A stretch of 64,000 bases of DNA from NCBI GenBank assembly GCA_001899255.1, contig MKVX01000018.1, positions 249,150 through 313,149 of the forward strand. Direction: 5' to 3'. Source of the DNA: Rhizobiales bacterium 62-47. Its GTDB lineage: Bacteria; Pseudomonadota; Alphaproteobacteria; Rhizobiales; Xanthobacteraceae. Position numbers and translations under genes: made by a program. The notes under the pieces are model-generated. The model had not been told where the DNA came from. It worked only from the letters and a program-made list of their open reading frames with translations, and made no database searches. Positions 1 to 8,629 of this stretch are shown here, piece after piece; positions within the stretch are counted from its first letter, which is position 1, and the number at the start of each line of letters is the position of its first letter.

Positions 1-279
1 CTTCCACATCTGCTTGAGGTTGAACTCCTTCACCCGCGCTTCGTCCGGGGTGATGGTGGCGCACTTGACGCCGACGCCGACCTTCTTGATGGCGTTGGCG
101 GCGTCGATGGTGACCTGGTCGTTGGTCTTGTCGCGATACTCGATTCCGAGGTCGTAATATTGCAGGTCGATATCAAGGAAAGGATTGATGAGCTTGTCCT
201 TGATGTATTGCCAGATGATCCGGGTCATCTCGTCGCCATCGAGTTCGACGACGGGGTTGGTCACCTTGATTTTTGCCAT
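1..279 (-). CDS. icd: NADP-dependent isocitrate dehydrogenase, N-terminal part (cut by window edge)
   Basis: Only the first 93 codons are present; the gene runs off the left edge in frame. The reverse-strand translation begins [20 protein letters not shown], the N-terminus typical of the dimeric eukaryote-like NADP isocitrate dehydrogenases of alphaproteobacteria, with the TRIIW segment following. The enzyme oxidatively decarboxylates isocitrate to 2-oxoglutarate in the cytosolic TCA cycle and supplies NADPH. The ATG at 277-279 is the natural start because the family begins at this residue. It is divergent from trmJ. Confidence 0.93.
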   Translation of the reverse strand, partial: MAKIKVTNPVVELDGDEMTRIIWQYIKDKLINPFLDIDLQYYDLGIEYRDKTNDQVTIDAANAIKKVGVGVKCATITPDEARVKEFNLKQMWK

Positions 280-586
280 GGGGAATCGGGCCTTTTCGGA
301 GTGCGCTTTTCGCGGCTGATTTGGGCTTGGGTTGACGCGGGGGCTATAGCACCGCAGGAGAAGCTGCGAAAGCTCAACCGTTCTTTCGCAACAGGGAGAT
401 TGGAGAGATTCCGCGGCGGCCCTCGGGCGCCGATGCGGCAAGCGCCGCGCGGGTTGCCTCCAATTTCGGCTTAAGATGAAGAGAACTATCTAAACTGCGG
501 ATTTATTTGATAAATTCGCATATCAAGCCGTCTGGGATGGGCCCGGGCGGACCGTTAAACGTAGCGATACCAGGAAGTGACGTGAC
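280..586. other. Intergenic region between icd and trmJ
   Basis: About 300 bases separate the divergent icd and trmJ starts. It should hold both promoters, but I see no clear -35/-10 pair. An AT-rich patch near 497-530 lies on the trmJ side, and an AGGAAG ribosome binding site (572-577) precedes the trmJ ATG. An open frame across 160-474 is a shadow of icd and its leader. Confidence 0.5.
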
Positions 587-1780
587 ATGTCCGGTTCAGG
601 CACCGACAAAACAAAGACCGGCAAAACCATCGAAGGCCCCGTGGTGGTTCTGGTCGAACCGCAGCTCGGCGAGAATATCGGCATGGCGGCGCGCGCCATG
701 GGCAATTTCGGGCTGACGCGGCTGCGGATCGTCAACCCGCGCGACGGCTGGCCGAATCTCAGCGCGCAGCGGGCGGCGGCCGGGGCCGACCACATCCTCG
801 ATCGCGTCGAGCTGTTCGACACCGTGCAGGAGGCGGTGGCCGATTGCGCGCTGCTGTTTGCGACCACGGCGCGGGCGCACGATCAGGCCAAGCCGGTGGT
901 GGCGCCGGAAGCCGCCGTCAAGGAGATGGGCGGGCAGATCGCCGGCGGAGGCACCGTCGGCATCCTGTTCGGCCGCGAGCGCTACGGCCTGCAGAACGAG
1001 GAGGTGGCGCTCGCCGACCGCATCATCACCTATCCGGTTAATCCCGGCTTTGCCTCGCTCAATTTGGCGCAGGCGGTGCTGCTGCTCGGCTACGAGTGGT
1101 TCAAGCTGGCGACGCAGGGCGCGCTGCCGTTCGCCATGCCGGAGCGCTCCGAGCGCGCCTCGCAGCACCAGATGCAGGCGTTCTTCGACAATCTGGTGCG
1201 CGAACTCGACAAGGTGGAGTTTCTCCGCCCGGCCGAGAAGCGCGACACCATGCTGGTGAACCTGCGCAACATCTTCACCCGGATGGAGCCGACCAAGCAG
1301 GACATGCACACGCTGCACGGCGTGGTGATGGCGATTGCCGAAGGCCGCAAGGGGCCGGCCAAGGGCGGCGTGCTCGATGGCGCGCAGGCGACGCGGCTGC
1401 GGGCGCTGCTCGCCGAGCAGGGCGCGGGCGCCGACCCCTCGCAAAGCAGCAGCGTGCGCGGGCTGGCGCGGTTGCTACGGCGCAATCCCACCGATGCCGA
1501 ACGCATCCTGTGGAAGGCGCTGACCTCGGACCGGCGCTTCGCCGGGCAGTTCAAGCGGCAGACTCCGGTGGGGCGGCACATCCCGGACTTCGTGTCGTTC
1601 GTGCACCGCATCGCCATCGAGATCGTCAACGCCGACGAGAGCGAAGCCATTGCCAACGATCGCGCCGCGCGCAGCGCGTGGCTGGCGGCGCGCGACTATC
1701 GCGTCGTCGAACTCCAAGCCGCGGCGATCGAAGCCGATCTGGTGGATGTGTTGGATGGGTTGGCGGAGAGGGTGGGGTGA
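587..1780 (+). CDS. trmJ: TrmJ-type tRNA 2'-O-methyltransferase fused to a C-terminal DUF559 (Vsr-like) domain
   Basis: Residues 17-255 form a SPOUT methyltransferase: N-terminal VVLVEPQLGENIGMAARAM, then GRERYGLQNEE (129-139) and SLNLAQAV (157-164), the SpoU motifs that build the knotted SAM site. TrmJ enzymes methylate the ribose of C32/U32 in tRNA anticodon loops. Residues about 292-397 match the DUF559 endonuclease-like family (LLRRNPTDAERILWKAL, then PDF at 333-335). In active-looking members the core strand reads E-x-D-G, but here it is EIVNAD (345-350), so the nuclease chemistry is probably lost. TrmJ alone is usually 240-280 residues, so the 397-residue length reflects the fusion. The stop lies 12 bases from the convergent tcmP stop. 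Confidence 0.87.
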   Translation: MSGSGTDKTKTGKTIEGPVVVLVEPQLGENIGMAARAMGNFGLTRLRIVNPRDGWPNLSAQRAAAGADHILDRVELFDTVQEAVADCALLFATTARAHDQAKPVVAPEAAVKEMGGQIAGGGTVGILFGRERYGLQNEEVALADRIITYPVNPGFASLNLAQAVLLLGYEWFKLATQGALPFAMPERSERASQHQMQAFFDNLVRELDKVEFLRPAEKRDTMLVNLRNIFTRMEPTKQDMHTLHGVVMAIAEGRKGPAKGGVLDGAQATRLRALLAEQGAGADPSQSSSVRGLARLLRRNPTDAERILWKALTSDRRFAGQFKRQTPVGRHIPDFVSFVHRIAIEIVNADESEAIANDRAARSAWLAARDYRVVELQAAAIEADLVDVLDGLAERVG

Positions 1781-1792
1781 GGGGCTGTACGA

Positions 1793-2950
1793 TTACTTGT
1801 GCATTTTATAGTTTGGTTGCGGCACGCGCTTTCCGGGCTCCCACTCGGGAAAAATAATCTTTTGCTCAGTTCGGAGCCGGGCCGCAATTCGATTAACATC
1901 CGGAAGCCGCACTATGTGCTTTGCGAGTACTTGCGGCCAAATGTGTGCGTACTTGGCTGATGCGGGTGCAGCAGGCGTCAATTCCAAAAGCGTTTTTTCT
2001 GCCATCCTTCTCGCAGCGGACAGTTTGGTCTCGAGAACATTCGGAGCCATCTCGTGGAGAGATTCGAAAATCTCACGTTGACCAGTAATCGCTTCGGCAT
2101 GTTTAACCTTAGTTGCCGCCCGTGCTTTGGCCTGCTCGTGCAAGGCTTTCAATTGACAGTCCCTAAAAACTTCGATTCCTTTCGGGTGCCGCGTTGCGTA
2201 GCAGAGGCAGTAGAGGGCCCGGTCGCTTAGAGGTTTCAGAACGGTCGTCTCAGCGACGTAGTTGTAAGAACCTATTTTAGCCAAGCTCTCACCGAATGCA
2301 TCGACGAGGATGGCCTTTCGATCTTCAGAAGTTGCTCCTCGCTCTTCGGCCTGTTCTAGCTTTTTCCGCCAACCTCCATACGGGATCAGTTCGTCAACGC
2401 CTTGCTCAATGGCTGAGTCTTTCATGCTTGCTGCGCGATTGATGAAGTCGAACATAAAATTGAAGATCACCTCAGAATGATCACGCTGCAGCATCTTTGC
2501 CAGATCGTGCAAACGAAAGCGCCATCCTTTTGGATCGATGAAGAAGAATGCAAATGCCTGAGATGGAATAATTTCAAGAATTGCAGGAAGAGCTTTCAAA
2601 AAATCGTGGTGAAAGGTTTTCACCTCGACATCCGGGTATCGCGTAGCAACTCCAGCAAGACGGTCATAGGCCGCAGAATCTTGCTCAACCAGATAGGCAG
2701 ACATCTTCACCTCGCGCCCATTGGTTTTCCAGGTAGCCTTCGCCTGCCGTAGGGCGCGGAGCGCTATTCCGAATGAGGTGTCTTGAAATTGCTCATTTGC
2801 GCTTTGCCAAGGTCCTGCAAAGCCATCGACATATACGATGCGATCGTACCTGCTTGCCGTCTTATGAACGAGACGTTCGAGGTAGCGTTCTAAGAATACG
2901 TGCTTAACGTAGGCTTGTTCGCGACCCTGATAATCGTGGATCGCAACCAT
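1793..2950 (-). CDS. tcmP: Three-Cys-motif partner protein TcmP
   Basis: This 385-residue protein carries the hallmarks of the TcmP family: YVDGFAGPW (40-48) near the N-terminus and FFFIDP (135-140), which together resemble a class I methyltransferase-like Rossmann core (SAM binding is an inference). The C-terminal third is rich in charged helices and ends in a winged-helix-like segment. The family is known mainly from its genomic pairing with three-Cys DUF5131 proteins, and exactly such a gene lies directly upstream with its stop codon abutting this ATG, so the two are co-transcribed. Biochemical role unknown. Base composition is unusually AT-rich: by hand, 26 of 60 bases at 2401-2460 are G/C, against 37 of 60 at 1201-1260 in trmJ. 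Confidence 0.85.
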   Translation of the reverse strand: MVAIHDYQGREQAYVKHVFLERYLERLVHKTASRYDRIVYVDGFAGPWQSANEQFQDTSFGIALRALRQAKATWKTNGREVKMSAYLVEQDSAAYDRLAGVATRYPDVEVKTFHHDFLKALPAILEIIPSQAFAFFFIDPKGWRFRLHDLAKMLQRDHSEVIFNFMFDFINRAASMKDSAIEQGVDELIPYGGWRKKLEQAEERGATSEDRKAILVDAFGESLAKIGSYNYVAETTVLKPLSDRALYCLCYATRHPKGIEVFRDCQLKALHEQAKARAATKVKHAEAITGQREIFESLHEMAPNVLETKLSAARRMAEKTLLELTPAAPASAKYAHIWPQVLAKHIVRLPDVNRIAARLRTEQKIIFPEWEPGKRVPQPNYKMHK

Positions 2951-3697
2951 CTACTCGGCCGCCATAAAAAATTTTCGGCGAGTCGGAAATTGATCCCATT
3001 CGCGTCCGTCCAGTTCTCGCCCGCCCGACTTAGGACGCATCCCGCCCCACTGCTTGAAGAAAAACGCGACTCCTTTTTCAGTGCATTGGTCGCGTATATC
3101 GCGAACCCATTCGACGCGCATCTCGCGAGCGCCGGGGCCGCTTTCACCACCGACAATCACCCAATCAATTCCGTCTAGGTCGAGAATCCCCACATCATCG
3201 ATAAGAGGTTCTATCGAAAGAAACCGTACCCCGGCAGGTGCTTCTTGAAGGTGTTGAATGCGAGCCCTACGCTTTCCGTCTTCAACGGAAACGCCGCACC
3301 AAATGTGTGTCGGTCCGCGATCATTTCCGTAACGGGAGCGAAGAAAGTTTCGCATAATCGACGAGCGTTTGGTCAAAATTTGAAATGTATGCCAGTCGGC
3401 CTTTTCCATGGTGTCGAAGACCTTTGAGATGAACTCCCTCGGGACTTGCTTATGAAAAAGGTCACTCATCGAGTTGACGAACACCATTTTCGGACGGCGC
3501 CACAAAAGCGGTTGCGCGATACGCTCTGGCCGCAACGTCAAGTCAAAGCCGCTTTCGAATGGATGGCCGGGTGTGCCTCGAAAACGTTCTGAAAATCTCT
3601 CAGCGTAGCAGTGGTCGCAGCCAGCGCTGATTTTTGTGCATCCCGTAACCGGGTTCCACGTTGTGTCCGTCCATTCAATTGCGGTGACATTTGCCAT
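2951..3697 (-). CDS. Three-Cys-motif protein, DUF5131 (phage Gp37/Gp68 family)
   Basis: 248 residues beginning MANVTAIEWTDTTWNPVTGC, the standard N-terminus of the family, so I prefer the ATG at 3695-3697 over the in-frame start 33 bases upstream. Cysteines 20, 27 and 30 form C-x6-C-x2-C followed by YAERF, the three-Cys signature that suggests an Fe-S cluster. Later conserved segments include FVNSMSDLFH, ILTKRS and VIVGGESGPGAR; the last is common to the family. The fold is likely a radical-SAM-like barrel, but the spacing differs from the canonical CxxxCxxC, so this is inference. It is the first gene of a two-gene unit with tcmP. Sporadic in bacteria and phages; function unknown. Confidence 0.85.
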   Translation of the reverse strand: MANVTAIEWTDTTWNPVTGCTKISAGCDHCYAERFSERFRGTPGHPFESGFDLTLRPERIAQPLLWRRPKMVFVNSMSDLFHKQVPREFISKVFDTMEKADWHTFQILTKRSSIMRNFLRSRYGNDRGPTHIWCGVSVEDGKRRARIQHLQEAPAGVRFLSIEPLIDDVGILDLDGIDWVIVGGESGPGAREMRVEWVRDIRDQCTEKGVAFFFKQWGGMRPKSGGRELDGREWDQFPTRRKFFMAAE

Positions 3698-3851
3698 TGC
3701 AGAACCGAGAACAAATTGAGAACATGGCATACAACTCTAGATGGTGAAGGTAAACCTCGTCAGTAAATTTTGCTGAAACGTTTGGTCGTCCCGGAAGAAT
3801 AGCGGACGGTCGCATGAACCGGTGAGCCGAGATCGAGGGCGACGCTCCCCG

Positions 3852-4514
3852 CTATTTTCTCTTCCCTCTTTCCCTCAGCGCCGGGTGATCGGCCTCCACC
3901 GGCAGGTTCGCATCGATCACCATGTCCAGCGCTTCCTGCGGGGCGCGGTCGATGTCCACGCCGCCGCGGCGCATTTCCTTGAGCGCGCCGCGAATGGCTT
4001 GCTCGCGCGAGGCCCATTCGAACCCGGTCATCCCGCGTCCCGGTGATCGGAATCTGCCACGCCGTCCCATCGCTTCGAGCCGCGCCATCTTCACCACCTG
4101 CAGCGCTTGCATCAGCTTGTCGAGATCGACGCCTGGCGTTTCTTCCAATTCCTGGATCATGCGCTCGGCGATCGCCCGCAGCCGTTCTGACAGTGTGCGC
4201 AGTTTCTGGCGTCGTCCGTGACGGGCGGTCGGGATCAGGTCCCATGGGCGCGGCGCATGGAGCGGTCGCTGCCAGCCGTAGTCGCGCTTCCAGTTGGTGA
4301 TGTTGCTGTGGGGGATGCCCACCTTCAAACCGATCTCGCGATAGCTCAGCCCGGTGTTTTCGACGAGGTAGCGCACTTTCGCGACCGTCATATCGGTGTG
4401 GATGCGCCGCTTGCCGGGTGGCCGGGGACCGTCGATCGCGGGCGGTCCCTCCGCCGGTTCGTCGGGCTTGATGCGGAGGCGGGTGATGACGGGAGGAATA
4501 TGAGGCAGGATCAT
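3852..4514 (-). CDS. Conserved hypothetical protein with helix-turn-helix segment
   Basis: 220 residues from the ATG at 4512-4514; an upstream in-frame start would add 33 unconserved-looking residues. Around residues 43-75 a segment (TVAKVRYLVENTGLSYREIG, then VGIPHSNITNWKRDYGW) reads as a recruited helix-turn-helix of the kind seen in small terminase or transposase-like DNA-binding proteins. The rest is basic and helical, rich in Arg, without catalytic motifs. No obvious Shine-Dalgarno precedes the ATG; an AT-rich palindrome ATAAT-CCT-ATTAT lies just upstream. GC content looks like the host genome rather than the tcmP insert. I do not recognise a named family; a DNA-binding regulator is the simplest guess. 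Confidence 0.6.
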   Translation of the reverse strand: MILPHIPPVITRLRIKPDEPAEGPPAIDGPRPPGKRRIHTDMTVAKVRYLVENTGLSYREIGLKVGIPHSNITNWKRDYGWQRPLHAPRPWDLIPTARHGRRQKLRTLSERLRAIAERMIQELEETPGVDLDKLMQALQVVKMARLEAMGRRGRFRSPGRGMTGFEWASREQAIRGALKEMRRGGVDIDRAPQEALDMVIDANLPVEADHPALRERGKRK

Positions 4515-4523
4515 GCCGCGGAA

Positions 4524-4536
4524 TATAATCCTATTA
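4524..4536. promoter_or_regulatory. AT-rich palindrome upstream of the HTH gene
   Basis: A perfect 5-base inverted repeat ATAAT-CCT-ATTAT sits about 10 bases upstream of the HTH protein ATG in otherwise GC-rich DNA. It could be a -10 region, an autoregulatory operator or both. Position-based guess only. Confidence 0.25.
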
Positions 4537-4676
4537 TCCGGGAGGGCAATAGGGTGAATGCGAGAGCCAGCGGATCGCGCACCGGAAGGCCGAAAACAAA
4601 CCAGCCGCCGCACGGTGTCGCTCGTGCGGCGGCTGAATGTCGATGGATGCTCGCGGAGCCGATCGCGTCGGCGTTA

Positions 4677-4997
4677 TTACCCCGCCTTCACCTGCTGAAT
4701 GGCCTGGATCATCAGTTCGTCCATCTTCACGCGAACCTGCTGCGGGGTGATCGCGACGCCCTTGGCGCTGAAGTCGCCGGCGACCTTGTTCAACACGTCG
4801 TCATCGCCGGCTTCCTCGAAATCCGCCGCGACGACCTCCTTGGCGTAGTTGGCGGCGTCGTCGCCACTCTTGCCGAGCAGTTCCGCCGCCCAAAGGCCGA
4901 GCAGCCGGTTGCGGCGCGCCATGGCTTTGAACTTCTGCTCCTCGTCGAGCGCGAACTTCTTCTCGAAACCTTCTTCGCGTTTGTCGAATGTGGTCAT
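4677..4997 (-). CDS. F1-ATPase inhibitor zeta subunit (DUF1476)
   Basis: 106 residues starting MTTFDKREEGFEKKFALDEE, a near-diagnostic N-terminus for the DUF1476 family, shown in Paracoccus denitrificans to be the zeta subunit that inhibits the F1-ATPase by inserting its N-terminal helix. The all-helical remainder (ARRNRLLGLWAAELLG, ending in KMDELMIQAIQQVKAG) fits the family and its usual length of about 105. The ATG at 4995-4997 is chosen over an upstream TTG that would add 30 atypical residues. It is a single gene, divergent from purC. Confidence 0.9.
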   Translation of the reverse strand: MTTFDKREEGFEKKFALDEEQKFKAMARRNRLLGLWAAELLGKSGDDAANYAKEVVAADFEEAGDDDVLNKVAGDFSAKGVAITPQQVRVKMDELMIQAIQQVKAG

Positions 4998-5302
4998 GAT
5001 TCGGGTTCCGATCCTTATCCTGATGGTTAATTCCGACATGTTGCGGCAACCTTGCCGCGTGCATAGATAGAGAGCGGGAATGGCCAAAACAACGGCCTCA
5101 TGGTCGCAGGGGAGTGTGGTAAAACTGCCCTCGGATCGCTGGATCGATTGTGCTGTGGGGACTGATCGGCTACGTTGCGGTCAGGTTGGGTTCTCGTTCT
5201 GTTTCGCGTCCCTGGCCTTCACGGCAGCTCCGTCGTGGGTCGCACTGTCATCATACGGAGCCAACCAAATCCATGGATTTCAACAACACACGGTACATCC
5301 CT
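4998..5302. other. Divergent intergenic region between zeta subunit and purC
   Basis: About 300 bases with no convincing gene. It contains a perfect inverted repeat GCGGCAA-CC-TTGCCGC at 5043-5058. The purC frame stays open upstream through 5150, but that stretch encodes an atypical, Arg/His-rich peptide and lacks family conservation, so I treat it as leader. No clear sigma-70 hexamers are visible. Confidence 0.45.
5043..5058. promoter_or_regulatory. Inverted repeat (candidate operator or hairpin)
   Basis: Seven-base perfect arms GCGGCAA and TTGCCGC separated by CC, located about 45 bases upstream of the zeta subunit ATG and 245 bases upstream of purC. Symmetry suggests a protein-binding site or small hairpin; the ligand is unknown. 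Confidence 0.3.
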
Positions 5303-6070
5303 ATGAGCCGTCGGCGTCGCATCTATGAAGGCAAGGCCAAAGTCCTCTATGAAGGGCCTGAGCCGGGCACCTTGATCCAGCATTTCAAGGACGACGCGAC
5401 CGCGTTCAATGCCAAGAAACACCAGGTGATCGAGGGCAAGGGCGTCCTCAACAACCGGATCTCGGAATATATCTTCCAGCATCTCAACGACATCGGGGTG
5501 CCGACCCATTTCATCCGCCGGCTCAACATGCGCGAGCAGTTGATCCGCGAGGTGGAGATCGTGCCGCTCGAGGTGGTGGTGCGCAACGTCGCCGCCGGGT
5601 CGCTGTCGCAGCGTCTCGGCATCGAGGAAGGCACGCAGCTGCCGCGCTCGATCATCGAGTTCTACTACAAGAACGACCAGCTCAACGATCCGATGGTCTC
5701 CGAGGAGCACATCACCGCGTTCGGCTGGGCTACGCCGCAGGAAATCGACGACATCATGGCGCTGGCGATCCGCGTCAATGACTTCCTCTCCGGGCTGTTC
5801 CTCGGCATCGGCATCCGTCTGGTCGATTTCAAGATGGAATGCGGCCGGCTGTTCGAGAACGAGATGATGCGGATCATCGTCGCCGACGAGATTTCACCCG
5901 ACTCGTGTCGGTTGTGGGATGTCAAATCCAACGAGAAGCTCGACAAGGATCGCTTCCGCCGCGATCTCGGCGGCCTGATCGAGGCCTATACCGACGTCGC
6001 CAAGCGGCTCGGCATCCTGATGGAGAACGAGCGGCCCGTCGGCTCCGGCCCGGTGCTGGTCAAGGGCTGA
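5303..6070 (+). CDS. purC: Phosphoribosylaminoimidazole-succinocarboxamide (SAICAR) synthase
   Basis: 255 residues from [18 protein letters not shown], matching the standard start and length of alphaproteobacterial PurC. It ligates aspartate to CAIR with ATP in de novo purine synthesis. Visible signatures include the ATP-binding [10 protein letters not shown] strand and the central [17 protein letters not shown], and DFKMECGR plus [12 protein letters not shown] near residues 170-200, the two classical SAICAR synthase patterns. An upstream in-frame ATG at 5273 would add ten residues; the chosen start fits the family better. It leads purS and purQ on the same strand, though a 235-base gap with a hairpin follows it. 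Confidence 0.96.
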   Translation: MSRRRRIYEGKAKVLYEGPEPGTLIQHFKDDATAFNAKKHQVIEGKGVLNNRISEYIFQHLNDIGVPTHFIRRLNMREQLIREVEIVPLEVVVRNVAAGSLSQRLGIEEGTQLPRSIIEFYYKNDQLNDPMVSEEHITAFGWATPQEIDDIMALAIRVNDFLSGLFLGIGIRLVDFKMECGRLFENEMMRIIVADEISPDSCRLWDVKSNEKLDKDRFRRDLGGLIEAYTDVAKRLGILMENERPVGSGPVLVKG

Positions 6071-6104
6071 GCGGGGCGGGACAGGCAAACGCCGCCACAT
6101 CGCG

Positions 6105-6130
6105 AACGGGAGCCGGATGGTTCCCGTTTT
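6105..6130 (+). terminator. Terminator-like hairpin after purC
   Basis: AACGGGA (6105-6111) pairs with TCCCGTT (6122-6128) across a 10-base loop and is followed by a short T-rich stretch (TTGCGTTT). The weak T tract suggests attenuation or mRNA end processing rather than full termination. Confidence 0.4.
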
Positions 6131-6305
6131 GCGTTTGGGGACCGATTCGCCGTGGCGGCGTTCAGGTGCGGATGGGGCGGCGCAAGCTGCCGCATTCGGG
6201 CGATCCGAGGCCCGATTTTTGGGGGTAAGGCCTGCGGCGGTTGTGATGCCGGGTGGCCGGTGCTAGGTCAGGGGACCGATCGAACCTTTGGGAATTCTGG
6301 TGCAA

Positions 6306-6548
6306 ATGAAAGCGCGTGTGACCGTTACGTTGAAATCCGGCATTCTCGATCCGCAAGGCAAGGCGATTGAGGGCGCGCTGAAATCGCTCGGCGTCGAGGG
6401 CATAGCCAGCGTGCGCCAGGGCAAGGTGTTCGACATCGAACTCGCCGGCGCCGACAAGGCGAAGGCCGAGGCGGTGCTCAAGGATGCCGCCGATAAGCTG
6501 CTGGCGAACACCGTCATTGAAAACTATCGCGTCGAATTGCTGAGCTAG
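6306..6548 (+). CDS. purS: Phosphoribosylformylglycinamidine synthase subunit PurS
   Basis: 80 residues, [20 protein letters not shown] and then [20 protein letters not shown], the textbook PurS sequence. PurS is the small non-catalytic subunit that bridges PurQ and PurL in the three-component FGAM synthase of alphaproteobacteria and Gram-positives, channeling ammonia. The ATG at 6306 gives the family length; the upstream TTG would add six residues. The stop is 11 bases before purQ, so the two are co-transcribed. Confidence 0.95.
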   Translation: MKARVTVTLKSGILDPQGKAIEGALKSLGVEGIASVRQGKVFDIELAGADKAKAEAVLKDAADKLLANTVIENYRVELLS

Positions 6549-6559
6549 GTCTGACGCCG

Positions 6560-7261
6560 ATGAAATCCGCCGTCCTCGTTTTTCCGGGTATCAATCGCGA
6601 GCGCGACATGGCGCGCGCGCTGCGGCTGGCGTCGGGCCGGGAGCCGGCGATGGTCTGGCACGCCGAGACGTCGTTGCCGGCGGGCACCGATCTTGTCGTG
6701 GTGCCGGGCGGCTTCTCTTACGGCGACTATCTGCGTTGCGGCGCCATCGCTGCGCGCTCGCCGGTGATGGACGCGGTGCGCAAGTTTGCCGCCGATGGCG
6801 GTCTGGTGCTCGGGGTCTGCAACGGCTTTCAGATTCTCTGCGAGTCCGGCCTGCTGCCGGGAGTGCTGATGCGCAACGCACGGCTCAAGTTCATCTGCCA
6901 TGACGTGCATCTGCGCGTCGAGCGCTCCGATACGCCGTTCACGCGCGGCTACAATGCCGGGCAGGTGATCCGCGTGCCCGTCGCGCATGGCGAAGGCAAC
7001 TATGCCGCCGACGAAGAGACCATCCGGCGGCTCGAAGGCGATGGCCGCGTGCTCTATCGCTATTGTTCGCCGACAGGTGAAGTCGGCGATACCCACAACA
7101 TCAATGGCGCAGCGCAATCGATCGCCGGCATCGTCAACGAGCGTGGCAACGTGCTCGGCATGATGCCGCATCCGGAGAACCACGTTGAGGACATCATGGG
7201 CTGCACCGACGGTCGAGGCCTGTTCGCAGGCTTGACGGCGCATCTCGATCGCGCCGCGTGA
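6560..7261 (+). CDS. purQ: Phosphoribosylformylglycinamidine synthase subunit PurQ (glutaminase)
   Basis: 233 residues with a class I glutamine amidotransferase fold. The nucleophile is Cys87 in GVCNGFQ, and the His204/Glu206 pair appears in MMPHPENH. The oxyanion region [13 protein letters not shown] (49-61) is typical of PurQ. It hydrolyses glutamine and passes ammonia to PurL for the FGAR to FGAM step. Directly downstream of purS; its partner purL lies 1.6 kb away beyond a gene on the opposite strand. Confidence 0.96.
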   Translation: MKSAVLVFPGINRERDMARALRLASGREPAMVWHAETSLPAGTDLVVVPGGFSYGDYLRCGAIAARSPVMDAVRKFAADGGLVLGVCNGFQILCESGLLPGVLMRNARLKFICHDVHLRVERSDTPFTRGYNAGQVIRVPVAHGEGNYAADEETIRRLEGDGRVLYRYCSPTGEVGDTHNINGAAQSIAGIVNERGNVLGMMPHPENHVEDIMGCTDGRGLFAGLTAHLDRAA

Positions 7262-7276
7262 CCTGAAGGACGGCGC

Positions 7277-8629
7277 TCAGGCCGTCCGCAGCGCCAGCAG
7301 GAAGTTCTCGACTTCGCTTTGCAATTGATGGCTCTCGGAGCGCAGTTCGTTGGCGGATGCGTGAACGCCTGCCGCCGCGGACTCGGTGTCCTCCGAGCCT
7401 TTGCTCACGTCCACGATCGTCGTTGCCACTTCGGTCGATCCCGACGCCGCCATGTTGATATTGTGGGTGATTTCGCGGGTCGCACGCATTTGCTGATCGA
7501 CCGCTACGGAAATCGCCTGCGAGTTCTGCGAAATCGATGCGATGGTTTCAGCGATCTCGGAAATGGCGGCGACCGCGGTACCGGTGACGGTCTGGATCTC
7601 CTTGATCTGGGAGGTGATCTCTTCGGTCGCTTTCGATGTTTGCGAGGCGAGCTGCTTCACTTCGTGGGCAACCACCGCAAATCCTTTGCCGGACTCGCCT
7701 GCGCGCGCGGCCTCGATCGTGGCATTGAGCGCGAGCAGGTTGGTTTGCTGCGCGATGGTGCCGATGATCTGGATGACATCGCCGATACGACTGGCGGCCT
7801 GATTGAGTTCAGCAATCTGGTTGTTGGCGATTTCGGCTTGTCTCACCGCATTGTTAGCGGTTTCGAGCGACTTCTGAACCTGCCCTGAAATTTCTCCGAC
7901 TGACGCTTCGAGGCTTTCGGTCCCGACCGCCACAGATTTCACACTGGCTGAGGCTTCTTCCGAGGCGCTGGCCACGGTGGCGGACATTAGCTGGGTCGAT
8001 TTGGCCGTTGTGGTCAGGTCATCAGCCGCGCCCTTCAGCGTTTCGGACATCCCGGCGACGCGGCCGGCGATCTGCCCAATCGTCCGCTCGAAGCGATCCG
8101 AAAGGTTTTGCAACGCATTCGCCTTCTCGTCCCGACCCGCATCGAGATAGACTGAGATGACGAAATCCATGTCGAGCAGCACGACGCTGACAAGCGCGTC
8201 GATCAGCGCCGCCTGTTTCTCATGGTCGGCCTTGCCGAGCCAGCGTCCGCGCGGGCGCGTTTCGAGCCGGCGCAGCAAGGTCACGAGCAGCTTGCGATAC
8301 CCGCCGATGTACCATCGCGGCTCCAATCCGAGGCGGTGATGGACGTGACCGATCCGATGCGCGGATTCCACATAGGCCTGGTCGAATGTGCCGGCCATAA
8401 TCTCTTCCCAATGGCGGATTTGCGCCGCTTTGGCGTGAGCCTGGATCGCGGGATCGGTAAAATGCCGCTGCAGGTCGGGATAGTGGCGGAGGAAGCCATA
8501 GAACTCTTCCAGCACCTCGGGCATCAGTGCCATCACGAAGGGACGAAGCTCGGTCAAAGCGAGGCGGGTGCCGTCGGTGATTTCGGAGAATGAAAGGCGC
8601 GTCGAGAGCGAATTGCTCAAATCCATCAT
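7277..8629 (-). CDS. Globin-coupled methyl-accepting-chemotaxis-like sensor (soluble)
   Basis: About 450 residues with no membrane segment. The N-terminal 180 residues read as a protoglobin-type sensor globin: the run [11 protein letters not shown] followed by [11 protein letters not shown] is the heme-binding signature, with the proximal His near residue 97. A linker follows, then an MCP signalling domain whose hairpin tip ([20 protein letters not shown], then [15 protein letters not shown]) is the CheA/CheW contact region. The architecture matches HemAT-like oxygen sensors. It probably senses O2 and signals to a chemotaxis kinase or other output encoded elsewhere. The start is one of two adjacent ATGs at 8624-8629; no strong Shine-Dalgarno is visible. 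It sits inverted between purQ and purL. Confidence 0.88.
   Translation of the reverse strand: MMDLSNSLSTRLSFSEITDGTRLALTELRPFVMALMPEVLEEFYGFLRHYPDLQRHFTDPAIQAHAKAAQIRHWEEIMAGTFDQAYVESAHRIGHVHHRLGLEPRWYIGGYRKLLVTLLRRLETRPRGRWLGKADHEKQAALIDALVSVVLLDMDFVISVYLDAGRDEKANALQNLSDRFERTIGQIAGRVAGMSETLKGAADDLTTTAKSTQLMSATVASASEEASASVKSVAVGTESLEASVGEISGQVQKSLETANNAVRQAEIANNQIAELNQAASRIGDVIQIIGTIAQQTNLLALNATIEAARAGESGKGFAVVAHEVKQLASQTSKATEEITSQIKEIQTVTGTAVAAISEIAETIASISQNSQAISVAVDQQMRATREITHNINMAASGSTEVATTIVDVSKGSEDTESAAAGVHASANELRSESHQLQSEVENFLLALRTA

Noticed and set aside
160-474. 104-codon plus-strand open frame over the icd start
   Set aside because: It overlaps a conserved icd coding region in antisense, and its second half is compositionally random leader.
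1793-4514. Search for a tRNA or att-type direct repeat flanking the low-GC insert
   Set aside because: I looked at both ends by eye and saw no tRNA gene, integrase or clear flanking repeat, so no attachment site is claimed.
5150-5302. Longer PurC beginning at the upstream in-frame start
   Set aside because: The extra 51 residues are Arg/His/Ser-rich and unlike any Pur[19 protein letters not shown] is the family start.
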